Both the position numbers and the translations under genes were made by a program. Shown here piece by piece: positions 62,370-64,000 of a DNA stretch of 64,000 nucleotides (position 1 is the first letter of the stretch; the number at the start of each line of letters is the position of its first letter). The notes beneath the pieces were generated by a model. The model was not told where the DNA came from, searched no databases, and saw only the letters and a program-made list of their open reading frames with translations. Origin of the DNA: an uncultured SAR86 cluster bacterium (GTDB lineage: Bacteria > Pseudomonadota > Gammaproteobacteria > Magnimaribacterales > Magnimaribacteraceae); contig CACBBD010000001.1 in NCBI GenBank assembly GCA_902537425.1, positions 167,790-231,789 of the forward strand, written 5' to 3'.

Positions 62370-63463
62370 TCCAATTCTCTTGTATCTATGTATGCCTTCT
62401 CAGAAATCCTATGATAATTGATTACTTGTTCTTTGAACTCGTTATAAGATTTATAAACCTTCTGCGCCATTGGATCATCTTTAATAAAATCTTCCATAAC
62501 TTCATCAGTTATTTTCTTCAATTCTATGAGGACATTATCTGGTAACTTTCTAAGAGCAACATCATGCTTCTCAACAAGTTCTGTAAGAGCCTTATTATTT
62601 CTTGCAGTGTATTCGTCGAGCATCTCTTGATTAGCTGATTTAGCAGCATATTTAATTATTGCCTTTAAATCGTCTGGTAGAGACTCATAGGCTTCTTTAT
62701 TTATAATAATTTCCATCGTTGAGCCAGGTTCATGCCATCCAGGGTAGTAGTAATAATCAGCGACTTGATGAAAGCCGAAGGTCAAGTCATTATATGGTCC
62801 AACCCACTCTGCAGCATCAACCACGCCTTGTTGCAAAGAAAGAAATATTTCATTACCCGGCAGGGTTACCGTTTCTGCACCTGCTCTAGTGAATACTTCA
62901 CCGGCTAAACCTGGTATCCTCATTTTAAGTCCCTTTAGATCGCTCAAAGAATTAATTTCTTTTTTGAACCAACCAGCCATCTGCACTCCAGAATTACCTC
63001 CTGCCAATGGTATTATATTAAAAGGTTCATAAGCTTCTTCCCAAAGCTGCATACCTCCTCCATAGTGAAGCCATCCGTTCATTTCTTGAGCAGTGAGTCC
63101 AAAGGGTACTGCGGTAAAAAATTGAGAAGATTTTACTTTTCCAGTCCAATAGTAAGATGCTCCATGTCCAAGCTGGACATTTCCTTGTGAAACGGCGTCA
63201 AAAACTCCTAAAGCAGGTACGAATTCTCCAGCTCCGTAAACTTTTATTTGCATCCTTCCGCAAGTCATTTCATTTACATATTTAGAAAAATTTTCTGGCC
63301 CCATGCCAAGCCCAGGAAAATTTTTAGGCCAAGTGGTCACCATGGTCCATTTATAATTCTTTGCTCCATTTGAAAAACATCCTTGATCTTCATTGATGGA
63401 TTCCTCTGTACTCGAGCAAGAAACCAAACCAAAGAAAATCCCTATAGCTAATATTCTTTTCAT
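62366..63463 (-). CDS. TRAP transporter substrate-binding lipoprotein (DctP, TakP-like)
   Basis: 365-residue periplasmic solute-binding protein with a lipoprotein signal ending GLVSC (Cys16), so anchored to a membrane after Lgt processing. The core has TWPKNFPGLGMGPENFSKYV, the arginine strand GLKMRIPGLAGEVF, and EWVGPYNDLTFGFHQVADYYYYPGWHEPG, close to TakP, which binds 2-oxo acids such as pyruvate. The permeases are the convergent dctQ-dctM genes across lipB and lipA. It overlaps lipB by 4 nt. Confidence 0.92.
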   Translation of the reverse strand: MKRILAIGIFFGLVSCSSTEESINEDQGCFSNGAKNYKWTMVTTWPKNFPGLGMGPENFSKYVNEMTCGRMQIKVYGAGEFVPALGVFDAVSQGNVQLGHGASYYWTGKVKSSQFFTAVPFGLTAQEMNGWLHYGGGMQLWEEAYEPFNIIPLAGGNSGVQMAGWFKKEINSLSDLKGLKMRIPGLAGEVFTRAGAETVTLPGNEIFLSLQQGVVDAAEWVGPYNDLTFGFHQVADYYYYPGWHEPGSTMEIIINKEAYESLPDDLKAIIKYAAKSANQEMLDEYTARNNKALTELVEKHDVALRKLPDNVLIELKKITDEVMEDFIKDDPMAQKVYKSYNEFKEQVINYHRISEKAYIDTRELD

Positions 63464-63478
63464 ATTAAGTGCCTTATT

Positions 63479-64000
63479 TTATATATTTTGCAGTTTAGCG
63501 TAAGCAACCATGAGCCATTTAGTTGTACTGGTATCAAAATTAACTTCTACTCTCGCATTGGCCCCTTCGCCTTCGTAATTGAGAATCACACCTTCTCCAA
63601 AAGCCTCATGCACAACCCTTTGTCCTAATTTAAAGTTTGTATCCGGAACTTCTCCAGAAACTCTACTTGAACTAGTCTTTGAAGTTCTAGAGACATTGCC
63701 ACCTGTGCGAACCTCAACGGTTAGCTCATCAGGTATCTCTCTTAAAAACCTTGAAGCAGGATTAAAATTCTCCGAGCCGTATAAATTTCTCATTTCTGCA
63801 TGAGTCACATATAATTTTTCCATAGACCTAGTCATACCTACATAGCAGAGTCTCCTCTCTTCCTGTAACTGATTTGGGTCTTCTATAGATAATTTATGTG
63901 GAAAGAGTCCTTCTTCAAATCCGGTTATGAAAACCAGAGGAAATTCTAGCCCTTTTGCAGAATGCAATGTCATAAGTTGTATCGCTGACTCATGCTCTGA
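63479..64000 (-). CDS. UvrD/Rep-type DNA helicase, C-terminal part (cut by window)
   Basis: 174 codons enter from the right edge, so the ATPase N-terminus is outside. The C-terminal motor motifs are clear: LMTLHSAKGLEFPLVFITGFEEGLFPH (motif V region, in parts) and RRLCYVGMTRSMEKLYVTHA (motif VI). The last 60 residues form the typical RNA-polymerase-interacting tail KLGQRVVHEAFGEGVILNYEGEG and TKWLMVAYAKL of UvrD/PcrA. UvrD rather than Rep is suggested by this tail. Confidence 0.93.
   Translation of the reverse strand, partial: SEHESAIQLMTLHSAKGLEFPLVFITGFEEGLFPHKLSIEDPNQLQEERRLCYVGMTRSMEKLYVTHAEMRNLYGSENFNPASRFLREIPDELTVEVRTGGNVSRTSKTSSSRVSGEVPDTNFKLGQRVVHEAFGEGVILNYEGEGANARVEVNFDTSTTKWLMVAYAKLQNI

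Noticed and set aside
1..64000. CRISPR arrays, insertion sequences, prophage or secretion clusters
   Set aside because: No regularly spaced repeats, transposases, phage structural genes or cas genes were seen anywhere in the window.

Overview
The window is 64 kb of AT-rich, very densely packed bacterial chromosome, almost certainly from a free-living gammaproteobacterium with a small, streamlined genome. The evidence is the gammaproteobacterial gene order (hisBHAF; mutY-yggX; yggS-proC-yggT followed by metX-metW-rdgB and rpoH-trmB, close to the Pseudomonas arrangement; a DUF3450-exbB-exbB-exbD-tonB-TPR operon; lgt-thyA-folA) and the gamma-type families (ZapE, HspQ, YggX, YqiB/DUF1249). Base composition and compactness resemble SAR86-like marine lineages, but placement from this window alone is inference. 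No prophage, insertion sequence or CRISPR array was seen. There is one tRNA gene (Phe) and no rRNA.

Layout. 1-4 kb: a cut-off dicarboxylate/amino-acid symporter, rubredoxin, ubiA, a FemAB-like protein, a 3-methyladenine DNA glycosylase and YqiB. 4-7.6 kb: a nitrogen-control locus in which a eukaryote-type glutamine synthetase (GSII) stands directly upstream of ntrB and ntrC. 7.6-11.5 kb: rhodanese, gpmA and the hisBHAF operon. 11.5-13 kb: mutY, yggX and tRNA-Phe. 13-24 kb: the most accessory-looking part, beginning just after the tRNA, with hypothetical and very small membrane proteins, three consecutive alpha/beta-hydrolases, two phytanoyl-CoA-dioxygenase-like enzymes on either side of a MATE exporter, MAPEG, YczE-like and DUF1295 membrane proteins, then zapE. 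24-33.6 kb: a quinol-monooxygenase-like protein, a ferredoxin-reductase-like flavoprotein, hspQ, an aminotransferase, the glycine cleavage genes gcvT-gcvH-gcvP, a HAD phosphatase, rppH and an NRDE protein. 33.6-38.6 kb: TauE-like permease, a two-gene sodium/solute symporter, lgt, thyA, folA. 38.6-43.8 kb: the TonB energy-transduction operon. 44-53.9 kb: DUF1295-like protein, psd, efp, argS, yggS, proC, yggT, metX, metW, rdgB, trmB, rpoH. 54-64 kb: quinone oxidoreductase, cysQ, a 55-residue protein, a dienoyl-CoA-isomerase-like crotonase, yaaA, an acyl-CoA dehydrogenase, TRAP permeases dctQ-dctM, a dctP-lipB-lipA operon, and the C-terminal part of a UvrD/Rep helicase.

How the genes fit together. 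GSII, NtrB and NtrC form a nitrogen-assimilation and sensing unit. LipA and LipB supply the lipoyl group needed by GcvH (also present) and by 2-oxo-acid dehydrogenases. The two TRAP permeases and the DctP lipoprotein converge from opposite strands and probably form one 2-oxo-acid-type uptake system. The TonB operon would power outer-membrane receptors encoded elsewhere.

The two strongest non-routine signals are a SAM-II-like riboswitch followed by an intrinsic terminator that runs into the metX start codon (about 50024-50114), and the GSII-ntrBC locus with a perfect 11-bp inverted repeat between its first two genes. A genome-wide style feature is also clear: all twelve convergent pairs of recognisable genes abut or overlap, four of them through a shared 4-bp stop-codon overlap, leaving no room for ordinary terminators. 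I did not find a convincing wholly new multi-gene system.
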